Assembly: GCA_025359215.1 (NCBI GenBank)
Contig: JANYHE010000024.1
Span: 1-64,000 of the forward strand
DNA length: 64,000 bases
DNA from: Hyphomicrobiales bacterium
GTDB taxonomy: Bacteria; Pseudomonadota; Alphaproteobacteria; Rhizobiales; Aestuariivirgaceae
Direction of reading: 5' to 3'
Shown one piece after another: positions 34,047-42,743 of the stretch; positions within the stretch are counted from its first letter, which is position 1, and each line of letters starts with the position of its first letter. Below the pieces are notes generated by a model, which was not told where the DNA came from, made no database searches, and saw nothing but the letters and a program-made list of their open reading frames with translations. The position numbers were made by a program, and so were the translations under genes.

Positions 34047-34385
34047 ATGAAATATATCATTGCTGTCATTAAACCCTTTAAATTGGAGGAAATTCGTGAA
34101 GCACTCAGCGCCATTGGCGTTCAAGGCATCACAGTGACTGAGGTTAAAGGTCACGGTCGTCAGCGTGGCCACACTGAATTTTATCGCGGCGCCGAATATG
34201 CCGTCAGTTTTGTGCCCAAACTGAAAATCGAAGTCGCTGTTGAATCTTCACTTGCTGCCAAAGTCGTTGAAGCCATTCAAACCGCCGGCAAAACCGGACA
34301 AATTGGCGACGGCAAAATTTTCGTGCTGCCGCTTGAAAGCGCAACCCGCGTGCGCACCGGTGAAACCGGCGCTGCTGCCCTTTAA
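34047..34385 (+). CDS. glnK: Nitrogen regulatory PII protein GlnK
   Basis: A 112-aa PII signal protein sensing ATP/ADP and 2-oxoglutarate. The T-loop with the uridylylation site Tyr51 is intact (TEFYRGAEYAVSF), and the ATP-site segment TGQIGDGKIFVLPLESATRVRTGE is complete. AGGAGAGAGG precedes the ATG at 34047. Its position just before amtB identifies it as GlnK rather than GlnB; it blocks the ammonium channel when nitrogen is plentiful. Confidence 0.95.
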   Translation: MKYIIAVIKPFKLEEIREALSAIGVQGITVTEVKGHGRQRGHTEFYRGAEYAVSFVPKLKIEVAVESSLAAKVVEAIQTAGKTGQIGDGKIFVLPLESATRVRTGETGAAAL

Positions 34386-34410
34386 TTTCAAACTTTAAAA
34401 AGAGGAAAAA

Positions 34411-35952
34411 ATGATGATGAGTTTGGCCCATCTCCCAAAACGCCTGATGGCATTAGGAACCGGCTTGGGGCTTGCAGCACTATTGCCAGCAACCCAAGCC
34501 TTCGCTGCTGCGAGCGTGAATAAAGGCGACACCGCCTGGATGATCACCGCAACAGCACTTGTTGTATTGATGACATTGCCAGGCCTTGCCTTGTTCTATG
34601 GCGGTTTGGTTCGTTCTAAAAACGTTTTGTCAGTTCTGATGCAAGTAACAATCTGCTTCTGCCTAATTTCAATTCTCTGGGTATTTTATGGCTACTCTGT
34701 GGCCTTCACCAATGGCTCAGGCGCAACCGCAGGCTTCTTCGGCGGCTTCTCAAAGCTCATGCTGTCAGGCGTAACCACTGGTACCATGGCAGCCACATTC
34801 TCCAAGGAAACTTACATTCCTGAATATGCTTATGTGATCTTCCAGCTCACATTCGCTGCCATCACGCCAGCTCTCATCGTCGGCGCATTTGCTGAACGCA
34901 TGAAGTTCTCAGCTGTTGTGTTGTTCCTCGTCATCTGGTTCACATTCTCCTACCTGCCAATGGCTCACATGGTGTGGTGGTGGGCAGGCCCAGACGCCTA
35001 CACTTTAAGCGCTGCAAACATTGACGTGGTTAAAGCTGCTGTGGGTGATACTGCCGCTGCTGATTTCCTTGCCAAATTGGCAGCTGCAACAACCGACGCC
35101 GATAAAGCAACAATACTCTCAGCTTACGGCGATGCTGTGAATGCTGCCAACGGCTTCTTGTTCAACAAGGGCGCTATCGATTTTGCTGGTGGTTCCGTTG
35201 TGCATATCAATGCGGGTGTTGCTGGCCTTGTCTGCGCCATCATGCTGGGTAAGCGAGTGGGCCTCAACAAAGAACCAATGGCACCACACAACCTCACAGT
35301 ATGCTTGATCGGTACAGGTTTGCTCATGTTCGGTTGGTTCGGCTTTAACGCCGGTTCAAACCTTGAATCAAATGGCCTCACAGCCATGGCGTTGCTGAAC
35401 TCCATTCTGGGTGCAGCTGGTGCAATGCTGGCTTGGACAACGGGTGAATATTTCCTGCGTGGCCACGCAAGCTTGCTCGGTGGAGCATCGGGCGTAGTTG
35501 CTGGTCTTGTGGCCATCACACCAGCATGTGGCTTCGTTGGCCCTGCTGCTGCAATTGTGATCGGCCTTGCTGCAGGCATCATCTGCTTGCTCGCCGTGAT
35601 CTGGCTCAAAGCCAAGATCGGTTATGACGACGCATTGGATGTCTTCGGCGTTCACGGCATTGGCGGCATTCTCGGAGCCTTGCTCACCGGTGTGTTCGTT
35701 AACGTGAATACAGGCGGCCAAGGTGTGGTCAACTATCTGGCCACCGACACCACATCGTCAACCGTCGATTATTCCTTTGTCGGGCAGATGACATCCCAAA
35801 TCTGGGCCATTGCTGTGGCGTGTGTTCTCTCGGCCGTTGTCAGCGTAATCGCTTTGACAATCTGCAAATACACAGTTGGATTGCGTGTGACTGAGCAGGA
35901 AGAACGCGAAGGTTTGGATATTTCAAGCCACGGCGAACGCGCCTACTCATAA
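34411..35952 (+). CDS. amtB: Ammonium transporter AmtB
   Basis: A 513-aa Amt/Rh-family channel with an N-terminal signal sequence (cleavage near AFAA, residue 33) and 11 helices. Signature pieces include LPGLALFYGGLVRSKNVLSVLMQ, FAERMKFSAVVLF, the pore histidine regions VVHINAGVAGLV and DVFGVHGIGGILGALLTGVF. A hydrophilic insert of about 55 residues near 200-250 makes it longer than the E. coli protein, as in other alphaproteobacterial Amt proteins. It follows glnK by 25 bases and ends in a strong terminator. Confidence 0.96.
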   Translation: MMMSLAHLPKRLMALGTGLGLAALLPATQAFAAASVNKGDTAWMITATALVVLMTLPGLALFYGGLVRSKNVLSVLMQVTICFCLISILWVFYGYSVAFTNGSGATAGFFGGFSKLMLSGVTTGTMAATFSKETYIPEYAYVIFQLTFAAITPALIVGAFAERMKFSAVVLFLVIWFTFSYLPMAHMVWWWAGPDAYTLSAANIDVVKAAVGDTAAADFLAKLAAATTDADKATILSAYGDAVNAANGFLFNKGAIDFAGGSVVHINAGVAGLVCAIMLGKRVGLNKEPMAPHNLTVCLIGTGLLMFGWFGFNAGSNLESNGLTAMALLNSILGAAGAMLAWTTGEYFLRGHASLLGGASGVVAGLVAITPACGFVGPAAAIVIGLAAGIICLLAVIWLKAKIGYDDALDVFGVHGIGGILGALLTGVFVNVNTGGQGVVNYLATDTTSSTVDYSFVGQMTSQIWAIAVACVLSAVVSVIALTICKYTVGLRVTEQEEREGLDISSHGERAYS

Positions 35953-35975
35953 GTCTGAATTCTTCCCAAAACTTA

Positions 35976-36007
35976 AGGCGCATCCCAGCACTGGGGTGCG
36001 CCTTTTT
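35976..36007 (+). terminator. Rho-independent terminator of glnK-amtB
   Basis: AGGCGCATCCCAG (35976-35988) pairs with CTGGGGTGCGCCT (35991-36003) over a two-base loop with one wobble pair, followed by a T-run. It is 23 bases after the amtB stop. Confidence 0.92.
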
Positions 36008-36045
36008 CATTGTTAAATCGCAGTTAAATTTACCCGACTTTAACC

Positions 36046-38631
36046 ATGAGCCGCCAGACTGCCGTTAACCTTTTATTAGAGCCCTCTGAGAAGATGGGTT
36101 TTGCGGAGAATGCAATGGCACTGAATCACTCACTGGATACCGATGAAGGCACAATCCCTGCGGCATTACGCAGATTTATGCGCCGTCGGATTTATGAGCT
36201 GTCGGGCCTCATTCTGTTATCACTCGTCATTCTTGCAAGTCTGGCTTTGGCCTCATGGTCACCAGCAGACCCCTCTTACAACCATGCCACTGGCGGAAAG
36301 CCGCTAAATTGGTTGGGCACCCCCGGAGCCATTATCGCTGATCAATTGATGCAGCTTTTTGGGCTAGGCGTGTTGGCCTTTTTGTTTATTCCTTTGAGTT
36401 GGGTGCTTCGCTTTTTTCGCCATGAATTTCCCGAAAATTCGAAACTTGTAATCGCTTGCTGGATTGGAGCTACAGTGGCATTCAGCTGTCTTCTTGGTAC
36501 AGTCCCGGTTTTTGGCCATTGGGCTTTGGCCAGTGGTTTTGGCGGCAATATTGGCGACGTCATTACGGGTGGCTTAATGTCTGTGCTCTCGATTGGCATC
36601 AAAGGGTTTGTCGCACAAACCATTGTGATCGTGTTGGCCTTGTTTGCAACTTGGTGGACCGGAAAACGCGCCTTGAACATTTCAACCATCGCGCTCTTTG
36701 AAAATGCGCCCGCACCGCGCAGGTCGCAAAACCAACGCGAGCCATCATTGATCGCAAAATCGATGGGTAACGCTTGGCAATCTCTATTAAATTTGAAAAT
36801 GAAGCGCAGCGTTCCCCTGCCACGCGGTAAGCTTGCAAAGTCATCAAGCAAAACTGACGAAGTGATTGGGCGCTTTGCTCCCCTTAATCTGGGCAAGAAA
36901 GCCAAGGGCCGTATTGAGCCTGCACTGTCCGGTGAGGCGCCAACAGGAGAGCCACTGCTCCATATTCCGGCCTACGAAGAGGACTATGAGGAAGACACCG
37001 CAATTTATGACGAACCCGAACTTCAGGACGAGTTTGAAGTTGAGGAAGAAGAAGCGCCTATTGTCAGGCCTGCGGCAAAGCTTTCCAACCCATCAAAGAC
37101 AAAATCCAAAAGACCCAGCTTTGAATTGCCTTCGCTTGAGTTGCTCAGCGAGCCGAAAAAAGCCGGGCGATTGCCTGAGTTCTCGCCTGAGTTTTTAGCT
37201 GAAAATGCCCGTCGTTTAGAAGGAGTGCTTGAGGATTTCGGTGTGCGCGGCCAAATCATCAATGTGCGCCCCGGCCCCGTAGTTACACTTTATGAATTAG
37301 AGCCAGCCCCCGGCATTAAATCATCACGCGTCATTTCACTGGCTGATGATATTGCACGCTCCATGAGCGCCATTTCAGCGCGTGTTGCTGTCGTATCAGG
37401 GCGCAATGCCATCGGCATCGAATTGCCAAACCCAAAGCGTGAAACTGTTTACTTGCGCGAATTGATGCAAGGCGATGCCTTCATTAAAAACAACACCACG
37501 CTTTCGCTCGCACTCGGCAAAAACATTGGCGGTGAACCGATTTTCGCTGATCTAGCGCGCATGCCGCATCTGCTCATTGCTGGCACCACAGGTTCCGGCA
37601 AATCCGTTGGTATCAACACCATGATTTTGTCGCTCCTCTACCGGTTGCCGCCTGATAAATGCAAACTCATTATGATTGATCCAAAGATGCTGGAGCTTTC
37701 AGTTTATGAAGGCATTCCCCATTTGCTGGCTCCTGTGGTTACCGATCCGCGCAAAGCTGTGGTTGCTCTCAAATGGGCCGTTCGCGAAATGGAAGAGCGC
37801 TACAAGAAAATGTCCAAAACCGGGGTTCGCAATGTTGATGGCTATAATGCCAAACTTGCAACCATGGTGGCCAAAGGCGAAAAAATGTCGCGCACTGTGC
37901 AAACCGGATTTGATCCTGCATCGGGTGCTCCAATATTTGAGCAAGAAGATATGGACATGCAACCCATGCCTTACATCGTGGTCATCATCGACGAGATGGC
38001 CGACCTTATGATGGTAGCCGGCAAAGATATTGAAGGCGCTGTGCAGCGCTTGGCCCAAATGGCGCGTGCCGCTGGCATTCATGTGGTTATGGCCACGCAG
38101 CGTCCGTCTGTAGATGTGATCACTGGAACGATTAAAGCCAACTTCCCAACCCGCATTTCATTCCAAGTGACCTCAAAAATTGACAGTCGGACAATTCTGG
38201 GTGAGCAGGGGGCTGAACAGTTGTTGGGCCAAGGTGACATGCTTTATATGGCGGGAGGTGGCCGCATCTCGCGGCTTCACGCACCATTTGTAACTGACAG
38301 TGAAGTTGAAAACATCGTCAACCATTTGAAAGCCCAAGGGGCTCCTGAATATGTGGAAGCCGTAACTGAAGAACAGGATGATGACGACCAAGCGAGCTCA
38401 CCCTTGCCAGGAGGCGAGGGAGGATCGGGCGATGAACTTTATGACCAAGCCGTGGCCGTCGTCTTGCGCGACAAGAAGGTCTCAACCAGTTATGTTCAGC
38501 GCCGTTTACAAGTGGGTTACAACAAGGCTGCAAGCCTCATCGAGCGCATGGAAAAAGAGGGGCTCATTTCTGCGGCCAACGCCACCGGAAAACGTGAAAT
38601 ATTGGTGCCAGGTGACAGTGCCCGGATTTAG
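36046..38631 (+). CDS. ftsK: DNA translocase FtsK
   Basis: An 861-aa divisome ATPase that pumps DNA at the septum and helps dimer resolution. Four hydrophobic helices span about residues 50-210, followed by an acidic and proline-poor linker ([26 protein letters not shown]), the translocase core with Walker A GTTGSGKS at 513-520 and Walker [12 protein letters not shown], and a C-terminal winged-helix gamma domain ([31 protein letters not shown]) that reads KOPS sequences. ATGs at 36094 and 36115 (GGAGA upstream) are alternative starts. Confidence 0.95.
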   Translation: MSRQTAVNLLLEPSEKMGFAENAMALNHSLDTDEGTIPAALRRFMRRRIYELSGLILLSLVILASLALASWSPADPSYNHATGGKPLNWLGTPGAIIADQLMQLFGLGVLAFLFIPLSWVLRFFRHEFPENSKLVIACWIGATVAFSCLLGTVPVFGHWALASGFGGNIGDVITGGLMSVLSIGIKGFVAQTIVIVLALFATWWTGKRALNISTIALFENAPAPRRSQNQREPSLIAKSMGNAWQSLLNLKMKRSVPLPRGKLAKSSSKTDEVIGRFAPLNLGKKAKGRIEPALSGEAPTGEPLLHIPAYEEDYEEDTAIYDEPELQDEFEVEEEEAPIVRPAAKLSNPSKTKSKRPSFELPSLELLSEPKKAGRLPEFSPEFLAENARRLEGVLEDFGVRGQIINVRPGPVVTLYELEPAPGIKSSRVISLADDIARSMSAISARVAVVSGRNAIGIELPNPKRETVYLRELMQGDAFIKNNTTLSLALGKNIGGEPIFADLARMPHLLIAGTTGSGKSVGINTMILSLLYRLPPDKCKLIMIDPKMLELSVYEGIPHLLAPVVTDPRKAVVALKWAVREMEERYKKMSKTGVRNVDGYNAKLATMVAKGEKMSRTVQTGFDPASGAPIFEQEDMDMQPMPYIVVIIDEMADLMMVAGKDIEGAVQRLAQMARAAGIHVVMATQRPSVDVITGTIKANFPTRISFQVTSKIDSRTILGEQGAEQLLGQGDMLYMAGGGRISRLHAPFVTDSEVENIVNHLKAQGAPEYVEAVTEEQDDDDQASSPLPGGEGGSGDELYDQAVAVVLRDKKVSTSYVQRRLQVGYNKAASLIERMEKEGLISAANATGKREILVPGDSARI

Positions 38632-38711
38632 CCTCAAATTGGCCCGCTTGTATGTATAGAGCGTTATACTCTAAATTCACGTCACCTTAAAATCGAGATT
38701 CGGATAGTAGA

Positions 38712-39356
38712 ATGATTAAATTCCTGAAAGCCTTTGTACCAGTATTCTTTGCTCTTACCTGTCTGTTGGTGCCACAATTGCAAGCAGCCAACAAAATTCC
38801 TTCAATTCAATTGACAGCGGAACAACAACAGTCAGTCAACAGGATCAGCGACTACATCAATAGTTTTCAGACTTTGCGCAGTGATTTCACCCAAATAAGT
38901 CCAAAGGGCACGGCGTCGCGCGGTGTGCTTTTGATCAGCAAGCCCGGTAAATTGCGTTTTGAATATGCAGCCCCCAATCCACTCCTCATCGTGTCTGATG
39001 GTAAATGGCTGACGATTAAAGACCGGGTCCGTGAAAAGGGCGATCAGTTCCCACTCTCGGCTACCCCACTGCGTCTTGTGGTTTCACCAAAGATTGATCT
39101 TCTAGCGGAAACCAACGTTATTGCTTTCGAATCAAATGGAGGTGTTACCAGTGTGTCATTGGCTGACCGCAAAGACAGTTTGGGTGGTTACATCACAATG
39201 ATTTACGACGAGCAGGCCAACCAATTGCAGCAATGGGTGATTGTCGATGGCAAAGGTCGCAGAACCACGGTGCAACTGGCCAATATCGAAATTGGTGGCA
39301 AGTTTGACCCCAAGCTATTTGTAGGTGTTATCAATCGCCCCGAAAAAAGCAATTAG
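38712..39356 (+). CDS. lolA: Outer-membrane lipoprotein carrier protein LolA
   Basis: A 214-aa periplasmic chaperone with a signal peptide (cleavage after LQAA near residue 25). LolA features are visible: INSFQTLRSDFTQISPKG, GVLLISKPGKLRFEYAAPNPLLIVSDGKWL and the late DGKGRRTTVQLANIE. It carries lipoproteins from the inner to the outer membrane. It follows ftsK by 80 bases, the usual alphaproteobacterial order ftsK-lolA-xthA. Confidence 0.92.
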   Translation: MIKFLKAFVPVFFALTCLLVPQLQAANKIPSIQLTAEQQQSVNRISDYINSFQTLRSDFTQISPKGTASRGVLLISKPGKLRFEYAAPNPLLIVSDGKWLTIKDRVREKGDQFPLSATPLRLVVSPKIDLLAETNVIAFESNGGVTSVSLADRKDSLGGYITMIYDEQANQLQQWVIVDGKGRRTTVQLANIEIGGKFDPKLFVGVINRPEKSN

Positions 39357-39394
39357 ACCTCCCTAAGGTTTTTAATAACCTCTTGCCGAGTTTC

Positions 39395-39427
39395 AAAACC
39401 CATGCGATGTGAGTGGCATGGGTTTTT
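39395..39427 (+). terminator. Terminator-like hairpin of lolA overlapping the xthA start
   Basis: AAAACCCATGC (39395-39405) pairs perfectly with GCATGGGTTTT (39416-39426) over a ten-base loop; a run of five T follows the GGG. The second arm contains the probable xthA ATG at 39418. Confidence 0.65.
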
Positions 39428-40233
39428 CACTAGCGACTTGGAATATTAATTCTGTCCGTTTGCGTATCGGATTAGTGGAGCGTCTCCTCAAAGAGAACGC
39501 GCCAGATGTATTATGTCTGCAAGAAACCAAGTGTCCGCAAGGCCAATTCCCGACTGCCCCTCTCAAAGCATTGGGGTATGAGCACATCGCAGAGTTTGGC
39601 CAGAAAGGCTATCATGGTGTTGCCATCGTCTCACGCATTCCATTTCATGCCCAGCACAGCCGCGATTTTTGCAAAAAAGGTGACTCACGCCACGTGAGTG
39701 TGAGCTTCGGAGGCGACATGCCTTTTGCGCTGCATAATCTCTATGTGCCAGCGGGTGGCGATGAACCTGATCGGGAAATCAACGAGAAATTTGGTCACAA
39801 ATTAGATTTTCTAGCTGAAATGGAAGAGTGGTCGAAAATTGATGCAGCGCCCAAAGGTTATGGTGCCATAACCGTAGGCGATCTCAATATTGCGCCCCAT
39901 GAAAACGACGTGTGGTCGCACCGCGAACTGTTAAAAGTAGTATCACACACCCCAATTGAAGTAGAAAATTTCGCCCGCATTCAAGCCGCTGGCGGTTGGG
40001 TGGATGTGATGCGAAATCACGTTCCCATGTCAAAGAAACTTTACACATGGTGGAGCTACCGCGCTAAAGATTGGAGCGTTGCTGACAAGGGTCGCAGATT
40101 AGATCATGTTTGGGCCACGGATGAACTTGCTAAAAAATGTACTGGCATTGAAGTGCTGCGCAATGTGCGCAACTGGACCCAACCTTCCGATCATGTGCCG
40201 GTGATTGCAAAGTTTGATTTTAACGCAAGTTAA
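39418..40233 (+). CDS. xthA: Exodeoxyribonuclease III
   Basis: A 271-aa AP endonuclease/3'-exonuclease of the ExoIII family. Catalytic motifs are LATWNINSVR, LCLQETKC (metal glutamate), YHGVAIVSR, VGDLNIAPHENDVW, DHVWATDEL and the final SDHVPVIAKF histidine. Start ATG 39418 lies inside the hairpin arm; a GTG at 39409 in its loop is the alternative. It repairs abasic sites and oxidative breaks. It converges with the cyclic-nucleotide-binding gene, sharing four bases. Confidence 0.94.
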   Translation: MGFSLATWNINSVRLRIGLVERLLKENAPDVLCLQETKCPQGQFPTAPLKALGYEHIAEFGQKGYHGVAIVSRIPFHAQHSRDFCKKGDSRHVSVSFGGDMPFALHNLYVPAGGDEPDREINEKFGHKLDFLAEMEEWSKIDAAPKGYGAITVGDLNIAPHENDVWSHRELLKVVSHTPIEVENFARIQAAGGWVDVMRNHVPMSKKLYTWWSYRAKDWSVADKGRRLDHVWATDELAKKCTGIEVLRNVRNWTQPSDHVPVIAKFDFNAS

Positions 40234-40700
40234 AGATCAGAAAATTTTCGGGCCTTGTTGAGAAGAACCCGAACACTATCAAAATCTCTCACACTGGCTT
40301 CCAGCTTGTCAGATAAATTGCGTAAAACCGTTGCGCCAAATTCAGGATATTCTTTAGCCACTTTCAAAAACAACTCGTGGCTAATCCGAGCGGTTGATAC
40401 GATATCGCGTGCTGTGCCCGAAAGGGAATAAGTGCCACCGCCAATCATCGCCACTTCGCCGAGCAGTGCCCCAGGCTCAGCCATGCCGATATCTTGACCA
40501 TTGGATCGCAGTGTCACTAAACCATTGAGGATGAAGAATGCGGCACGAGCCTTCTTGCCTTGAGCAATGATATCTTCACCGATGGAAAACTCTTGGCGCT
40601 CGGCGGCAAAGGCCATGATTTGCAGCGGCACAGAATCGCAGCCGCGAAAAATCGCAACTTGACGAAACGTTTCAGCCTCGGCCCTTACACTCAAAGTCAA
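40230..40700 (-). CDS. Cyclic-nucleotide-binding domain protein without DNA-binding domain
   Basis: A 156-aa protein comprising a single cNMP-binding beta-roll (FRQVAIFRGC ... IIAQGKKARAAFFILNGLVTLRSNG ... GALLGEVAMIGGG) and a C-terminal helix. The phosphate-binding cassette reads GALLGEVAMIGGGTYSLSGTA, close to the classical form but without the usual R-x-A-T/S ending. No helix-turn-helix is present. Its effector partner is unknown; it lies 54 bases downstream of the response-regulator gene on the same strand and may share its transcript. Confidence 0.85.
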   Translation of the reverse strand: MTLSVRAEAETFRQVAIFRGCDSVPLQIMAFAAERQEFSIGEDIIAQGKKARAAFFILNGLVTLRSNGQDIGMAEPGALLGEVAMIGGGTYSLSGTARDIVSTARISHELFLKVAKEYPEFGATVLRNLSDKLEASVRDFDSVRVLLNKARKFSDL

Positions 40701-40754
40701 TGTGTCCTTAAAAAACGAATCATCACACCGTTTGACTGCGAAAAGCCTCCCGAA

Positions 40755-41441
40755 TCAAGGGACCAACTTATATCCCCCACCCTCGGTCACCAAGATTTCT
40801 GCGTGGGCTGGGTCGCGTTCAATTTTCTGGCGCAGGCGGTAAATATGAGTTTCGAGCGTGTGGGTGGAAACGCCTGCATTATAACCCCAGACATCTTGCA
40901 GCAGAGTTTCGCGGGAAATGCTTTGTTCGCCAGCACGGTAAAGAAATTTAATGATCGACGTTTCTTTCTCCGTCAGGCGCACTTTTTTGTTGTCGTCCCG
41001 CACTAAAACTTTCGATGCAGGCTTGAAAGAATAAGGCCCGATTTGAAAAATTGCATCCTCGCTATGCTCATGTTGGCGCAAGTGCGAGCGCAGGCGCGCC
41101 AGCAAAACCGCAAATCGAAAAGGTTTCGTCACGTAATCGTTTGCACCAGAATCAAGGCCAAGAATTGTATCTGAATCCGACCCTTGTGCTGTGAGCATGA
41201 TAATAGGGCCTTTAAACCCGTTGCGACGCATGATTTTGCAGGCTTCGCGGCCATCCATATCGGGCAAGTTCACATCCAACAAAACAATATCGGCATGATC
41301 GGCTTTGAGCATTTTCACCCCAGCCGTAGCTGTAGATGCGTCCACCACGCTAAATTCATCATGCAGACCAAATTGCTCCTTTAGTGTTTCACGGAGGGTA
41401 TCATCATCATCAACAATCAGTAGTTTTTTAGTGCTAGACAT
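40755..41441 (-). CDS. OmpR-family response regulator (CenR-like)
   Basis: A 228-aa regulator with a receiver domain and a winged-helix DNA-binding domain. The acidic pocket is D11-D12-D13, the phosphoacceptor Asp56 in VLLDVNLPDMDG, and the conserved lysine in YVTKPF. The effector domain shows VRLTEKETSIIKFLYRA ... VSTHTLETHIYRLRQKIERDP and ends in EGGGYKLVP. Sequence and neighbourhood resemble the CenR group of alphaproteobacterial cell-envelope regulators; the name is not certain. The ATG at 41441 is preferred to one six codons upstream. No kinase gene adjoins it. Confidence 0.88.
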   Translation of the reverse strand: MSSTKKLLIVDDDDTLRETLKEQFGLHDEFSVVDASTATAGVKMLKADHADIVLLDVNLPDMDGREACKIMRRNGFKGPIIMLTAQGSDSDTILGLDSGANDYVTKPFRFAVLLARLRSHLRQHEHSEDAIFQIGPYSFKPASKVLVRDDNKKVRLTEKETSIIKFLYRAGEQSISRETLLQDVWGYNAGVSTHTLETHIYRLRQKIERDPAHAEILVTEGGGYKLVP

Positions 41442-41514
41442 GAGGCTCAATACTCGCAATTATTTGTAAGTTCAGTGATGATCGATTTGACGGAAACGGG
41501 CAACACAACTCACC

Positions 41515-42039
41515 GTGAGCACTTCTATAACATATCTTCACGTTTACGCGAGAAACTCGTGTTCAAGCCATGGAGTATTGAAAATTGGTCACACCACATT
41601 TCCTTGCCTGCTAGGCAAATCCGGCCGCCGCTTTGCCAAGCGCGAAGGCGATGCGGCAAGCCCAATAGGCATATGGAAACTCGAAAAGCTCTACTATCGG
41701 CCAGATAGAATGTGCAAGCCTCGGACATCAATCCAAACCAACGCGATGAAATCCAACGATGGCTGGTGTGACGCAAAATTTGACGGTGCCTATAATCGGC
41801 CTGTAGCCCTACCCATAAAAGCCAGCCACGAAAACCTGTGGCGTGAGGATGACGCCTATGATCTGATGGTCACCACCAACCACAATCAGCGCCCGCGCAT
41901 ACAAAATCATGGCAGCGCAATTTTTCTCCATTTGATTAGGGCCTATGCCAGCGGAACCGAAGGCTGCATCGCTTTGTCTGAAAAGCATCTGCGCAACGTG
42001 TTATCGCGCTGCACAAGGCACACCTATTTGGTGATTTGA
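41515..42039 (+). CDS. L,D-transpeptidase (YkuD-fold) family protein
   Basis: A 174-aa protein with the L,D-transpeptidase catalytic motif: a histidine in NHGSAIFLHL and, 17-20 residues on, the nucleophile cysteine in TEGCIALS. Earlier segments GKSGRRFAKREGDAASPIGIWKL are typical of this short cytosolic-looking subfamily; no signal peptide is evident from the GTG start at 41515. The role is presumably cell-wall cross-link formation or cleavage. It diverges from the response regulator gene and its end overlaps the YggS-like gene by 16 bases. Confidence 0.82.
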   Translation: MSTSITYLHVYARNSCSSHGVLKIGHTTFPCLLGKSGRRFAKREGDAASPIGIWKLEKLYYRPDRMCKPRTSIQTNAMKSNDGWCDAKFDGAYNRPVALPIKASHENLWREDDAYDLMVTTNHNQRPRIQNHGSAIFLHLIRAYASGTEGCIALSEKHLRNVLSRCTRHTYLVI

Positions 42040-42659
42040 CGCGAACCAAATATTGCAGAGCCAACACGAACCACAGTGGCACCTGCACCAATTGCGATTT
42101 CGAAATCTGAACTCATGCCCATAGACAGCTCTGCCAAACTATTGCGTTTTGCGATTTGAGCCAACATCTTGAAATGCGGTACTGGGTTCTCATTAACGGG
42201 TGGAATACACATCAGCCCTACTACGTTTAGGCCATACTTTTCTTTACAGTCTATAATAAATTGATCAGCGGCTTCTGGTAAGATACCCGCCTTTTGAGGC
42301 TCCGAACCAGTGTTCACTTGAATATAAAATTGTAAATCACGCTTTTGTTTTTTAGTCTCTTTGGCCAAAGCTTCGGCAATCTTGGTGCGATCGACGGTTT
42401 GAATCACATCAAAAAGTGCCACGGCGTCGGCGGCTTTATTGCTCTGCAATGGCCCGATCAAATGTAATTTCACGTCCGGATATTCATGCTTCAACGCTGG
42501 CCATTTTTCCTGGGCTTCCTGCACACGGTTTTCACCAAACACCCGCTGTCCGGCTTCCAGTACAGGGCGAATATCGACTGCAAAATAGGTTTTGCTCACA
42601 GCCACCAAAGTGACAGGGGCTGCAACACGATTTTTAACATTGAAATAAGCTTGGGTCAT
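42024..42659 (-). CDS. YggS family pyridoxal-phosphate homeostasis protein
   Basis: A 211-aa PLP-binding TIM-barrel protein. The PLP lysine is in LVAVSKTY near residue 24, followed by [25 protein letters not shown], the C-terminal [29 protein letters not shown]. Members keep cellular PLP and amino-acid pools balanced. It diverges from leuS; the frame of leuS continues into this gene on the other strand but is not coding there. Confidence 0.93.
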   Translation of the reverse strand: MTQAYFNVKNRVAAPVTLVAVSKTYFAVDIRPVLEAGQRVFGENRVQEAQEKWPALKHEYPDVKLHLIGPLQSNKAADAVALFDVIQTVDRTKIAEALAKETKKQKRDLQFYIQVNTGSEPQKAGILPEAADQFIIDCKEKYGLNVVGLMCIPPVNENPVPHFKMLAQIAKRNSLAELSMGMSSDFEIAIGAGATVVRVGSAIFGSRQITK

Positions 42660-42743
42660 AGCTTCGCTTTAAGCCAAGCTTGCGAGGGATTTCAAGGACT
42701 GGTACGTGAGGAGCTGAATTCGATTTGTTTAAAGGATATTGGC

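Noticed and set aside
42486-42743. Upstream extension of leuS
   Set aside because: The 86 extra codons are antisense to yggS; the GTG at 42744 has AAAGGA at proper distance and starts the normal LeuS sequence.
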